Shown here: piece after piece, positions 54,634 to 62,226 of the stretch | Position numbering within the stretch: the stretch's first letter is position 1 | Layout of the letters: each line of letters begins with the position of its first letter | DNA from: CAZCTO01 sp964501725 | GTDB lineage: Bacteria > Bacillota > Clostridia > Saccharofermentanales > Saccharofermentanaceae | Assembly (NCBI GenBank): GCA_964501725.1 | Contig: CAZCTO010000014.1 | Coordinates: 1-64,000, forward strand | Reading direction: 5' to 3' | Length of the DNA: 64,000 nucleotides | Notes under the pieces: model-generated | Told to the model about the DNA's origin: nothing | The model's database searches: none | The model's input: only the letters and a program-made list of their open reading frames with translations | Position numbers and translations under genes: made by a program

Positions 54634-54681
54634 GATAAAAATTAAAAGTTCTCGAATAATAGTTTGATTTTCAAATTATTA

Positions 54682-55308
54682 TCACTTTTCTCTCAAGTAA
54701 TCCTTGTTTCGTATCATATAGTCCAGCCCGGATATAATTGTCATAATTACACATATTGCAAAAAGAACATTGCCAATCAAAATCACAGTCGAATTCAGTG
54801 TTGATTCTGATACACCTGAAAACATACGAGAAAATATCAAAATGAACAGCGGCTCAAAAAGAATATAGATAATCGCAATCATCTGGGTAACCGTTTTGAT
54901 CTTTCCTATCATTTCGGCTGCCATAACAACTCCCTTGTTACTGGCGACAAGTCTGAGTCCGGTAACCATAAATTCACGCAAGACAATAATCACAACAAAT
55001 ACCGAAGATATTCTGCCTATATCGACTAATGCAATTAATACGGATATAACAAGCATTTTATCGGCCAGGGAATCCAAAAATTTACCGAGATTAGTGATCA
55101 AGTTGTATTTTCTGGCAATAACGCCATCCGCATAATCTGTAAGAGAAGCAACAATAAATAATATAGCTGCAAATATCCTGCCGAAATCGTTTATAAACAA
55201 ATTCCATCCCGTCGGCTCAAACGCGAATAATTTAACGGGAAGCAGGAAAATCAGAATAATCGGAATAAGTAATATCCGAAGTATAGACAATTTATTCGGT
55301 AAATTCAT
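54682..55308 (-). CDS. pgsA: CDP-diacylglycerol-glycerol-3-phosphate 3-phosphatidyltransferase
   Basis: PgsA makes phosphatidylglycerol phosphate, the precursor of phosphatidylglycerol and cardiolipin, in the membrane. The 208-residue product has several transmembrane helices and the CDP-alcohol phosphotransferase motif: Asp58, DG (61-62), AR (65-66), Gly75, Asp79, Asp83. It overlaps rimO by 17 bases. Confidence 0.96.
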   Translation of the reverse strand: MNLPNKLSILRILLIPIILIFLLPVKLFAFEPTGWNLFINDFGRIFAAILFIVASLTDYADGVIARKYNLITNLGKFLDSLADKMLVISVLIALVDIGRISSVFVVIIVLREFMVTGLRLVASNKGVVMAAEMIGKIKTVTQMIAIIYILFEPLFILIFSRMFSGVSESTLNSTVILIGNVLFAICVIMTIISGLDYMIRNKDYLREK

Positions 55309-56662
55309 CTATTGTTACTCCTGTCATTTCGTAAGGTGAGCAGTCAACCAAACGAACATCGTATTGATTGCCGATTTGGAGATCTTGACCGGTTGCCAAA
55401 ACCAATATCTTGGGATCTACTTCCGGCGCTTCGCCATAAGTACGTCCACTGTAAAATATACCATCATCCGAAATAGAATCAATAGTGACCGGTACGATAC
55501 TTCCAATTCGAGCTTGATTAACGTGAAAAGAAATGTCCTGTTGTTCTTGCATGATACGATTATATCTCTCCTGAGCGATCATAGGATCAATTTGATCAGG
55601 AAGCAGATAGGCTCGTGTATTCTCCTCCGCCGAAAATATAAAACAACCCAGTCTGTCAAAGTTCCATTTCTGAATGTTTGAAAACAAATTCTCGAATTCA
55701 GCTTCTGTTTCACCCGGAAATCCGACCATGACTGTAGAGCGAATAACAATATCCGGGATTTTCTTCCTAATCTTTGTGAGCCTTTCGGAAATGAGTGAGA
55801 CGGAGTCTCTTCTTCCCATTCTTCTCAGCACTCCGTCATCTCCGTGCTGGATAGGAATGTCCAGGTAATGAAGTACTTTCGGATTTGAAATCATTTCATC
55901 CAACAATTGATCCGTTATTCCCTCCATATATGCGTACATAATACGAATAGAAGAAATATTCTCGATTTTCGACAGTTCGGCAAGGAGCACCGGTAACATT
56001 CTCTCGGAATATAAGTCGATACCGTAGTTTGTCGTGTCCTGTGCCGTTAGTATAATCTCAGAAACGCCATTGGATGTAATTAGCTTTGCTTCTTCAAGAA
56101 TATCCTCGATTTTTCTGGAAGAGTATTTCCCGCGAATTGCAGGAATTGCGCAATAAGCGCAAGCGTTTGAACAACCTTCTGCGATTTTTAACCAGGCATA
56201 GGACGAAGTAGATAGAATTCTATCCTTTCTCATATGACTCAATCCGCCCGGCTCGGATACCATTCGTTTATATACGTCAGTATCACCACGGTAAAGGCCG
56301 GAGATTACCTGACCGATCTCGCCGTAGTGATTGGTACCGATTACGGAATCCACTTCAGGCAAGTCATTCAGGATATCATCGGGATAACGTTGAGAGAGAC
56401 AGCCGGTAACAATAATAAAATCAGCAATCCCACTTGGCTTTTTATAGTCTGCGGCTTCAAGTATGGTATCAATTGCTTCTTTCTTTGCGCTCTCAATGAA
56501 GCCGCATGTGTTAATCACAATGACCTCTGCGGAGGAAATATCGGTTACAAGTTCATATCCTGTATCCACAAGAATACGTGTCATACATTCAGCGTCGACA
56601 AGGTTCTTGGAACAACCCAGCGTAATTACCGCAACATGAATAGCTTTGGATTCTGAAACCAC
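55292..56662 (-). CDS. rimO: Ribosomal protein S12 methylthiotransferase RimO
   Basis: RimO is a radical-SAM enzyme that methylthiolates an aspartate of S12. The 456-residue product has MTTase-domain cysteines at about 17, 53 and 88, the radical-SAM set CSNACAYC (about 164-171) and a C-terminal TRAM domain. I chose the GTG at 56662, eight bases after GAGG. The frame is open to 56719 but would then overlap recX. It is a paralogue of MiaB at 10205-11695. Confidence 0.94.
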   Translation of the reverse strand: MVSESKAIHVAVITLGCSKNLVDAECMTRILVDTGYELVTDISSAEVIVINTCGFIESAKKEAIDTILEAADYKKPSGIADFIIVTGCLSQRYPDDILNDLPEVDSVIGTNHYGEIGQVISGLYRGDTDVYKRMVSEPGGLSHMRKDRILSTSSYAWLKIAEGCSNACAYCAIPAIRGKYSSRKIEDILEEAKLITSNGVSEIILTAQDTTNYGIDLYSERMLPVLLAELSKIENISSIRIMYAYMEGITDQLLDEMISNPKVLHYLDIPIQHGDDGVLRRMGRRDSVSLISERLTKIRKKIPDIVIRSTVMVGFPGETEAEFENLFSNIQKWNFDRLGCFIFSAEENTRAYLLPDQIDPMIAQERYNRIMQEQQDISFHVNQARIGSIVPVTIDSISDDGIFYSGRTYGEAPEVDPKILVLATGQDLQIGNQYDVRLVDCSPYEMTGVTIDEFTE

Positions 56663-56678
56663 TAAAAACACCTCATCA

Positions 56679-57173
56679 CTATGACAAATCATTCCTCGAA
56701 ACAAGTTTTCTGATTGCACAGAGAGAAATATTTCTTGAGAATCCCCTGCCGCTTAAAAATCTCACCGCTGACAAAATCCATGCATTCAACTCTTCCGAGT
56801 TGAAAAAGGAAAAATCTACATTGCCGTACATTTCATTAACCAGAATTTCAATATTTTGTGAATCCGTCCGGATTTCTTCCATCAATTCACAAATCGTCTG
56901 ATCCGGTATTCCATAGTTTAAAAGCCGCTGGCGAAGTCTTGAGTTACTCTCTGACTTTCTCCCCTGTCGCGCAGAAGCAATACCTCGCGCAACTCGAAGA
57001 TCATCAATATAACCATCCTCAATCAAAGTGTCAACAACTTGATCTGCAAGTGATCGCTCAACGCCGCAACCTATCAAGAAGTCACGAACGCGGCCGCTTG
57101 ATTTGTGAGATATTCCAATAAAGGAAACTGCTTTCGCCCTCACTTCAGAATAATTATCAGTATTCACAAACAT
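56679..57173 (-). CDS. recX: Regulatory protein RecX
   Basis: RecX binds RecA filaments and modulates recombination. The 164-residue product is built of three-helix RecX repeats: GCGVERSLADQVVDTLIEDG and GIPDQTICELMEE lie in successive repeats. It follows recA by 27 bases, so it should share the SOS-controlled promoter. Confidence 0.9.
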   Translation of the reverse strand: MFVNTDNYSEVRAKAVSFIGISHKSSGRVRDFLIGCGVERSLADQVVDTLIEDGYIDDLRVARGIASARQGRKSESNSRLRQRLLNYGIPDQTICELMEEIRTDSQNIEILVNEMYGNVDFSFFNSEELNAWILSAVRFLSGRGFSRNISLCAIRKLVSRNDLS

Positions 57174-57200
57174 GTACTGTACAAACTGATCCTCTCACGA

Positions 57201-58310
57201 TTACAAATCAATCCCTAAAATTTCAGAATCAATGGAAGGTGCTTCCTCAATCTCCTCCAAGGCAACATGAGAGACCTCTAACGATGCACGAATTTTCGCT
57301 TCTATCTCATCTCTGATTTCCGGGTTATCCTTAAGGTATTGCTTCGCACTGTCCTTACCCTGCCCGATTCTGACACCGTTATACGAAAACCACGAGCCGC
57401 TCTTATCAATTAACTCCTTAGCAACGCCCAGATCAAGAATACACCCTTCCTTGGAAATACCTTCGCCATACATGATATCAAACTCTGCTTCCTTAAAAGG
57501 AGGGGCAACCTTGTTCTTAACTATCTTCACACGCGTATGATTACCGACAATTTCATTGCCGGAACGCAAACTCTCGGTCCTTCTGACGTCCAGACGAACA
57601 GACGAATAAAACTTGAGCGCGCGTCCGCCTGGCGTCGTTTCAGGATTGCCGAACATAACGCCAACCTTCTCTCGCAACTGATTAATAAAAATACACACAG
57701 TACTGGATTTGCTGATGACACCGGCAAGTTTGCGCAATGCCTGAGACATCAACCGGGCCTGCAGTCCCACATGCGAATCGCCCATCTCTCCGTCAATTTC
57801 AGCCTTGGGAACCAACGCTGCTACAGAGTCAACAACCACTACATCCACTGCACCGCTTCGTACAAGAGCTTCTGTAATCTCCAGCGCTTGTTCTCCGGTG
57901 TCAGGCTGTGAAACAATCAAATCATCAATATTGACACCGATACGGCTTGCGTAGGTCGGATCCAGCGCATGTTCCGCATCAATAAATGCAGCTGTACCGC
58001 CTGCCTTCTGCGCTTCCGCAACTATATGCAGTGCAACGGTTGTCTTACCGGAAGACTCCGGCCCGAAGATCTCAACAACTCTTCCCTTGGGAATACCGCC
58101 GACACCCAACGCAATATCCAACGTAAGCGCACCCGTAGGAACAACTTCCACTTGAACGTTTACCCGATCACCCAGCTTCATAATAGCGCCTTTACCAAAT
58201 TGCTTCTCAATCTGAAGTAAGGCGGCATCCAGTGCGCGAACTCTCTCTGAATCTACCTTCTGTGATATTTCCTGCTTTGACTTTCCTTGTGTTTTATCAG
58301 ATTTAGCCAT
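57201..58310 (-). CDS. recA: Recombinase A
   Basis: RecA forms filaments on single-stranded DNA, drives strand exchange and triggers LexA cleavage. The 369-residue product has Walker A GPESSGKT (83-90), VVVDSVAALVPKAE and the L2-loop region FINQLREKVGVMFGNPETTPGG-like. The ATG at 58310 follows AGGAGG by five bases; an in-frame codon at 58331 lacks a site. The upstream region has a near-ideal promoter and an SOS box. Confidence 0.98.
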   Translation of the reverse strand: MAKSDKTQGKSKQEISQKVDSERVRALDAALLQIEKQFGKGAIMKLGDRVNVQVEVVPTGALTLDIALGVGGIPKGRVVEIFGPESSGKTTVALHIVAEAQKAGGTAAFIDAEHALDPTYASRIGVNIDDLIVSQPDTGEQALEITEALVRSGAVDVVVVDSVAALVPKAEIDGEMGDSHVGLQARLMSQALRKLAGVISKSSTVCIFINQLREKVGVMFGNPETTPGGRALKFYSSVRLDVRRTESLRSGNEIVGNHTRVKIVKNKVAPPFKEAEFDIMYGEGISKEGCILDLGVAKELIDKSGSWFSYNGVRIGQGKDSAKQYLKDNPEIRDEIEAKIRASLEVSHVALEEIEEAPSIDSEILGIDL

Positions 58311-58324
58311 GACAGCCTCCTTGT

Positions 58325-58338
58325 CGAACATTCGTTCT
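58325..58338 (-). promoter_or_regulatory. SOS box of recA
   Basis: The plus strand reads CGAAC-ATTC-GTTCT, matching the Gram-positive LexA operator at all but the last base. It begins about 10 bases downstream of the -10 and so overlaps the transcription start, an effective place for repression. Confidence 0.85.
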
Positions 58339-58348
58339 TTATATAGAT

Positions 58349-58377
58349 ATTATAGTAATAGCATACTGCTAAGTCAA
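58349..58377 (-). promoter_or_regulatory. Promoter of recA
   Basis: On the minus strand TTGACT (58377-58372), a 17-base spacer and a perfect TATAAT (58354-58349). Confidence 0.85.
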
Positions 58378-58395
58378 CACAATAATCATTATATT

Positions 58396-58423
58396 TTCGA
58401 CAATCCAACAACCGTTTGTCGAA
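58396..58423. repeat. 7-bp inverted repeat between murJ and recA
   Basis: TTCGACA (58396-58402) and TGTCGAA (58417-58423) are perfectly inverted around 14 bases. No clear T-tract follows, so it is a poor terminator for murJ. It lies upstream of the recA -35. Confidence 0.4.
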
Positions 58424-58444
58424 TAGGTTTACGTGTTTTTGTAA

Positions 58445-60073
58445 TTACTTTTTACCTGTCATTTTTCTCACTCGCGTGCGAAATTTTGACGCAAAATTAA
58501 CAAGTTCGGGCATTTTCAGCAACGCCGCTAAAGTGATATAAGCCGTCATTCCTATAACTCCACGTGCCCCGAGCCATAATATTTCTGACAGTTTATTACT
58601 CGGCGTGTAGTTGATTTGGTTAACTGCCCAAACAGATGCGGCAAGAAACAGAAGACATACTGAAGCCTTGAGGGCAAATATGCCGATTCCTACAGGACGG
58701 AGTTTCTTGTTCTTTGCATAATATAGTATTAAGAAAACAGCTGAAACGAATGCAGCGGTGGAATATGACAGAGTAAGGCAAATGGGCGCGGGGTTATTAT
58801 TCCGTGTGATGAGTAGTGAACAGGAAATTAACAGAACTGCCATGTTGATTAATCCCGAAATCAGAGGAATTTTGGTTTTACCAATTGCATAGAATGCCTG
58901 ATTATATATGAATACCACAGTATGAATAATTACCGCTGCAGAATATCCAAGAAGTAGGAACCCGGCCATCTTCACTCTTTCCGCGGCATAGTTTCCATTT
59001 AGACTGAACACAGCCGAAACAATATCTTCCGGAAGCAAGGCCAATAATCCTGCCATAGGTATCGTCATGAAAAGAGCGTTTTTGAGGCTACCGGAAAAAA
59101 GTTCCCTCGCCTGATCCAATTTTCCTACAGCGAAATGTCCTGCAAGTGACGGAAGCATCACGCTTCCTACAGCGACCGCGAATATGCCGTAAGGAAGCTG
59201 CCATAAAGTAAATGCATTCCGTAACGGGAACTGAATTTCTTCCGGAAATGTATTGGCGAAAGAGCTCAATATAATCGCATTCATTTGAATGATCGAAGAT
59301 GAAATCAAGATAGGTATTGCAAGTCGAAACAAGGATTGAAAACCTTTGTTTTTTATATCTAAACAGAAATGGATTTTTTTCAGGTATTTTCTTCCGACAA
59401 CGGCCTGGAATAAAAAATAGATTAAGGCGGCCGCCATAATTCCGGCCGTCGTCCAATAAAACGATGTTGAACTATTTCCGGCAAACAAAAGAATGGATAA
59501 TACCACAAAAACATTGTAGACAGTGGGTCCGATGGAAGTCGCGGTAAACTTTTTATAAGCATTCAGAATTCCGATTGAAAAAGCAGCAAGCATCATAAAA
59601 AAAATCTGCGGAAACAGTATTTTGGATGCGTTCGCTGCAATGGTTACTGTCTCCATAGTCTTGGAATTCGAGTAAATTAGCGGATATATTTTATCCGTGA
59701 ATATAATGCCTAAAACTACCGCGACTCCCATAACAACCGCGGCCATGCTCACAAATATACTTACACTGGCTATTCCTTCCGCCTCGTCGTTTTTTCGAAT
59801 CGACCTCGCTAAGGAAGGAGTGATTGACGCAGAGATGGCACCGCCGACCAAAAGGTTATATACAAAATCCGGAATATAAAATGCCATGGAAAAAGCTTCC
59901 TGAAGTTGTTTCGGAAACAGTCCGCTCACAAGCATTTCACGCAGGAATCCGGTTGTCTTCGACAAGATCAGCCCGACTATCACCAGAAAGGTCGCAATAG
60001 CGATTCCTTTCTCGTGTTTGTCGGGCATGTTTAATCCCGAATATGTTTCGAGGTTTTGCGGTTCCGTGCTCAT
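58445..60073 (-). CDS. murJ: Lipid II flippase MurJ
   Basis: MurJ moves the peptidoglycan precursor lipid II across the membrane. The 542-residue product has about 14 hydrophobic helices and the MviN/MurJ sequences SKTTGFLREM near the N-terminus and LPSLAGHFA in the middle. Its start overlaps cinA by 4 bases, so the two are coupled. In many Firmicutes cinA is next to recA; here murJ stands between them. Confidence 0.93.
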   Translation of the reverse strand: MSTEPQNLETYSGLNMPDKHEKGIAIATFLVIVGLILSKTTGFLREMLVSGLFPKQLQEAFSMAFYIPDFVYNLLVGGAISASITPSLARSIRKNDEAEGIASVSIFVSMAAVVMGVAVVLGIIFTDKIYPLIYSNSKTMETVTIAANASKILFPQIFFMMLAAFSIGILNAYKKFTATSIGPTVYNVFVVLSILLFAGNSSTSFYWTTAGIMAAALIYFLFQAVVGRKYLKKIHFCLDIKNKGFQSLFRLAIPILISSSIIQMNAIILSSFANTFPEEIQFPLRNAFTLWQLPYGIFAVAVGSVMLPSLAGHFAVGKLDQARELFSGSLKNALFMTIPMAGLLALLPEDIVSAVFSLNGNYAAERVKMAGFLLLGYSAAVIIHTVVFIYNQAFYAIGKTKIPLISGLINMAVLLISCSLLITRNNNPAPICLTLSYSTAAFVSAVFLILYYAKNKKLRPVGIGIFALKASVCLLFLAASVWAVNQINYTPSNKLSEILWLGARGVIGMTAYITLAALLKMPELVNFASKFRTRVRKMTGKK

Positions 60074-61344
60074 TGCAATCTTTTGCGAATCATATTAAAG
60101 GCATGAAGTACGGATACTCTGCGCACCCTCATCCGATTCCCGCTCAAATTGATCTCGGAAACTTCGGTCCCGTCTTTATCAGATAAAGCCAGATAGACAA
60201 GACCGACGGGTTTGTCCGTCGAATATGCGGCAGGGCCGGCAATACCGGTGATGGATACCGAAATGTCCGTTCCAAGAAGTTTACGGCAGCCCTCGGCCAT
60301 TTGGGCGGCACATTCACGGCTGACAGATCCCATATTGGAAAGGACATCCTGAGTTACACCCAGTAACTGTTCCTTAACGCCGTTATCATATGCGACGATG
60401 CTTCCGGTCAGTACTTTTGAAGCACCCGGAACATCAACAAAATCGGATGACGCCATACCGGCCGTGCAGCTTTCCGCAAAAGACAACGTCATTCCTTTTG
60501 AACTCAATAAGTCATAAACGACTTCTTTAAGCGTTCTTTTCCCGATCTCGTAAATATAGTCGCCGAATCGCTCGCGGAAGATAGCGATGATCGGTGTAAT
60601 CAGATCCTGATCAATCCCCGGCTCGATCCGTTGGGTGATTCTGAAAAGGCACTCTCCCTCTGAGGCATAGGGAGCGATTGTCGGATTTGTCTGGCTGTCA
60701 ATCAAATCTTTGATTCGTTCTTCGGCGGCGGACTCCCCAATGCCGTAAAGCCGTATATATTCCGTGCGGAAGCGAACTTCATTGTATTTTTCGAGGATCG
60801 GTCGAACCTGCTCCTGGAACATGGGCACCATTTCAGACGGAGGTCCGGGCAGGAGAACCAGGTAAGCGCTGTGATTCTGCGATTCTTTACCGGACGCCTT
60901 ACATTCAAACATGGCACCCGGGGCTGTCCCGTTCATGTTTGGAAAAACAGTCGCGCCAACGGGCATCATCGCCTGCTTCTTATTGCTGGCCGGCATCGTT
61001 CGACAAATTCGCTGGAAAAACGAAGACATTTGCTTAAAACTTTCTTCGTGCAATTCGAGCGGTAACCCCGCTGCGGCGGCTGCGGTTGCCATCGTAAGAT
61101 CATCTGCGGTCGGCCCCAGGCCGCCGGTGAGTATAACCAAATCCGATCTGGCTGCACTCGTCTGAATCTGCTCCAACAGGCGATCACGGTTATCACCGAT
61201 TACAATTTGTCTGTATGAAGATATACCCAATGACGCCAATTCCGAGGCAAGGAAGTTGGCGTTTGTATTGATCACTTGTCCCATCAGAAGCTCTGTACCG
61301 ACACAAATGATTTCTGCGGTCCGGATCGTTGGCGTGTTGTTCAT
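60070..61344 (-). CDS. cinA: CinA-like protein (nicotinamide-nucleotide amidase)
   Basis: The 424-residue product joins an N-terminal molybdopterin-binding-like domain (GTELLMGQVINTNA, TGGLGPTADD) to the C-terminal CinA domain (SCTAGM, GSIVAYDNGVK, SITGIAGP). The C-terminal domain deamidates NMN in pyridine-nucleotide recycling. The name comes from competence- and damage-linked expression in streptococci. It overlaps folD and murJ by 4 bases each. Confidence 0.94.
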   Translation of the reverse strand: MNNTPTIRTAEIICVGTELLMGQVINTNANFLASELASLGISSYRQIVIGDNRDRLLEQIQTSAARSDLVILTGGLGPTADDLTMATAAAAAGLPLELHEESFKQMSSFFQRICRTMPASNKKQAMMPVGATVFPNMNGTAPGAMFECKASGKESQNHSAYLVLLPGPPSEMVPMFQEQVRPILEKYNEVRFRTEYIRLYGIGESAAEERIKDLIDSQTNPTIAPYASEGECLFRITQRIEPGIDQDLITPIIAIFRERFGDYIYEIGKRTLKEVVYDLLSSKGMTLSFAESCTAGMASSDFVDVPGASKVLTGSIVAYDNGVKEQLLGVTQDVLSNMGSVSRECAAQMAEGCRKLLGTDISVSITGIAGPAAYSTDKPVGLVYLALSDKDGTEVSEINLSGNRMRVRRVSVLHAFNMIRKRLQ

Positions 61345-62225
61345 AAGACGGCCTCCTTTGACATGATGTTCCGATATGCCTGCAACGTATTCTGCATCAA
61401 TAGTGTCGTTGTCATCAGTCCTACTCCGCCGGGTACAGGTGTGATCGCTCCGGCAATCTCTGACGCTTCCTCAAAAAGCACGTCACCTCGGACTTTGTTG
61501 TCTGCATCCCGGTTGATGCCGACATCGATGACTACGGCACCCTCCTTGATAAATTCGCCCGTAACAAATCCGGTTTTTCCGATCGCGGCAACAAGAATAT
61601 CGGCTTGCCGGCAAATTTCCTTTAAATTTCGGGTCTTTGAGTGTGTGACCGTGACAGTTGCATTTTCATTGAGCATCAATGCGGCAAGAGGTTTTCCGAC
61701 GATATTGCTTCTGCCGATCACGACGCAGTGTTTTCCGGCGATATCGATTCCGGAAAGTTTGAGCATTTCTATACAACCGAGCGGCGTACACGGTACAAGA
61801 CAGTCCTTGCCCATTGATAGAAGCCCCTTATTGATCGGGTGAAAGCCATCGACATCTTTTTGGGGATCAATAGCCGATATGACCGAAAACTCATCCAGAT
61901 GCGACGGCAAAGGCATTTGACAGAGAATGCCGTGTACATTTTTGTCATGATTAAGCTGATCGATAAGACTCATAAGATCGGCTTCGGTGGTGTCTTTTTC
62001 GAGAATGTATCCGAAAGAACGAATGCCGACCTCTTCGCAGATTCTTCTTTTGTTGCGCACATAAATCGAAGATCCCGGGTCGTCACCGACGAGAATGACT
62101 GCCAGCCCGGGCTTTACGAAGGCTTCATTTCCTTCATTCGCACGAATCAACTCGTCGATTTCGTCCTTTATTCTCTCTCGAATTTTCGCGGAGATTTCTT
62201 TTCCCGAAATAATGGTTGCGGACAT
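61341..62225 (-). CDS. folD: Methylenetetrahydrofolate dehydrogenase/cyclohydrolase FolD
   Basis: FolD interconverts 5,10-methylene- and 10-formyl-tetrahydrofolate. The 294-residue product has YVRNKRRICEEVGI with the catalytic lysine, CQMPLPSHLD and the NADP-binding GRSNIVGKPLAALM. The ATG at 62225 follows GGGG by six bases and lies one base after the ftsK stop. Together with glyA it represents one-carbon metabolism in the window. Confidence 0.96.
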   Translation of the reverse strand: MSATIISGKEISAKIRERIKDEIDELIRANEGNEAFVKPGLAVILVGDDPGSSIYVRNKRRICEEVGIRSFGYILEKDTTEADLMSLIDQLNHDKNVHGILCQMPLPSHLDEFSVISAIDPQKDVDGFHPINKGLLSMGKDCLVPCTPLGCIEMLKLSGIDIAGKHCVVIGRSNIVGKPLAALMLNENATVTVTHSKTRNLKEICRQADILVAAIGKTGFVTGEFIKEGAVVIDVGINRDADNKVRGDVLFEEASEIAGAITPVPGGVGLMTTTLLMQNTLQAYRNIMSKEAVL

Positions 62226-62226
62226 A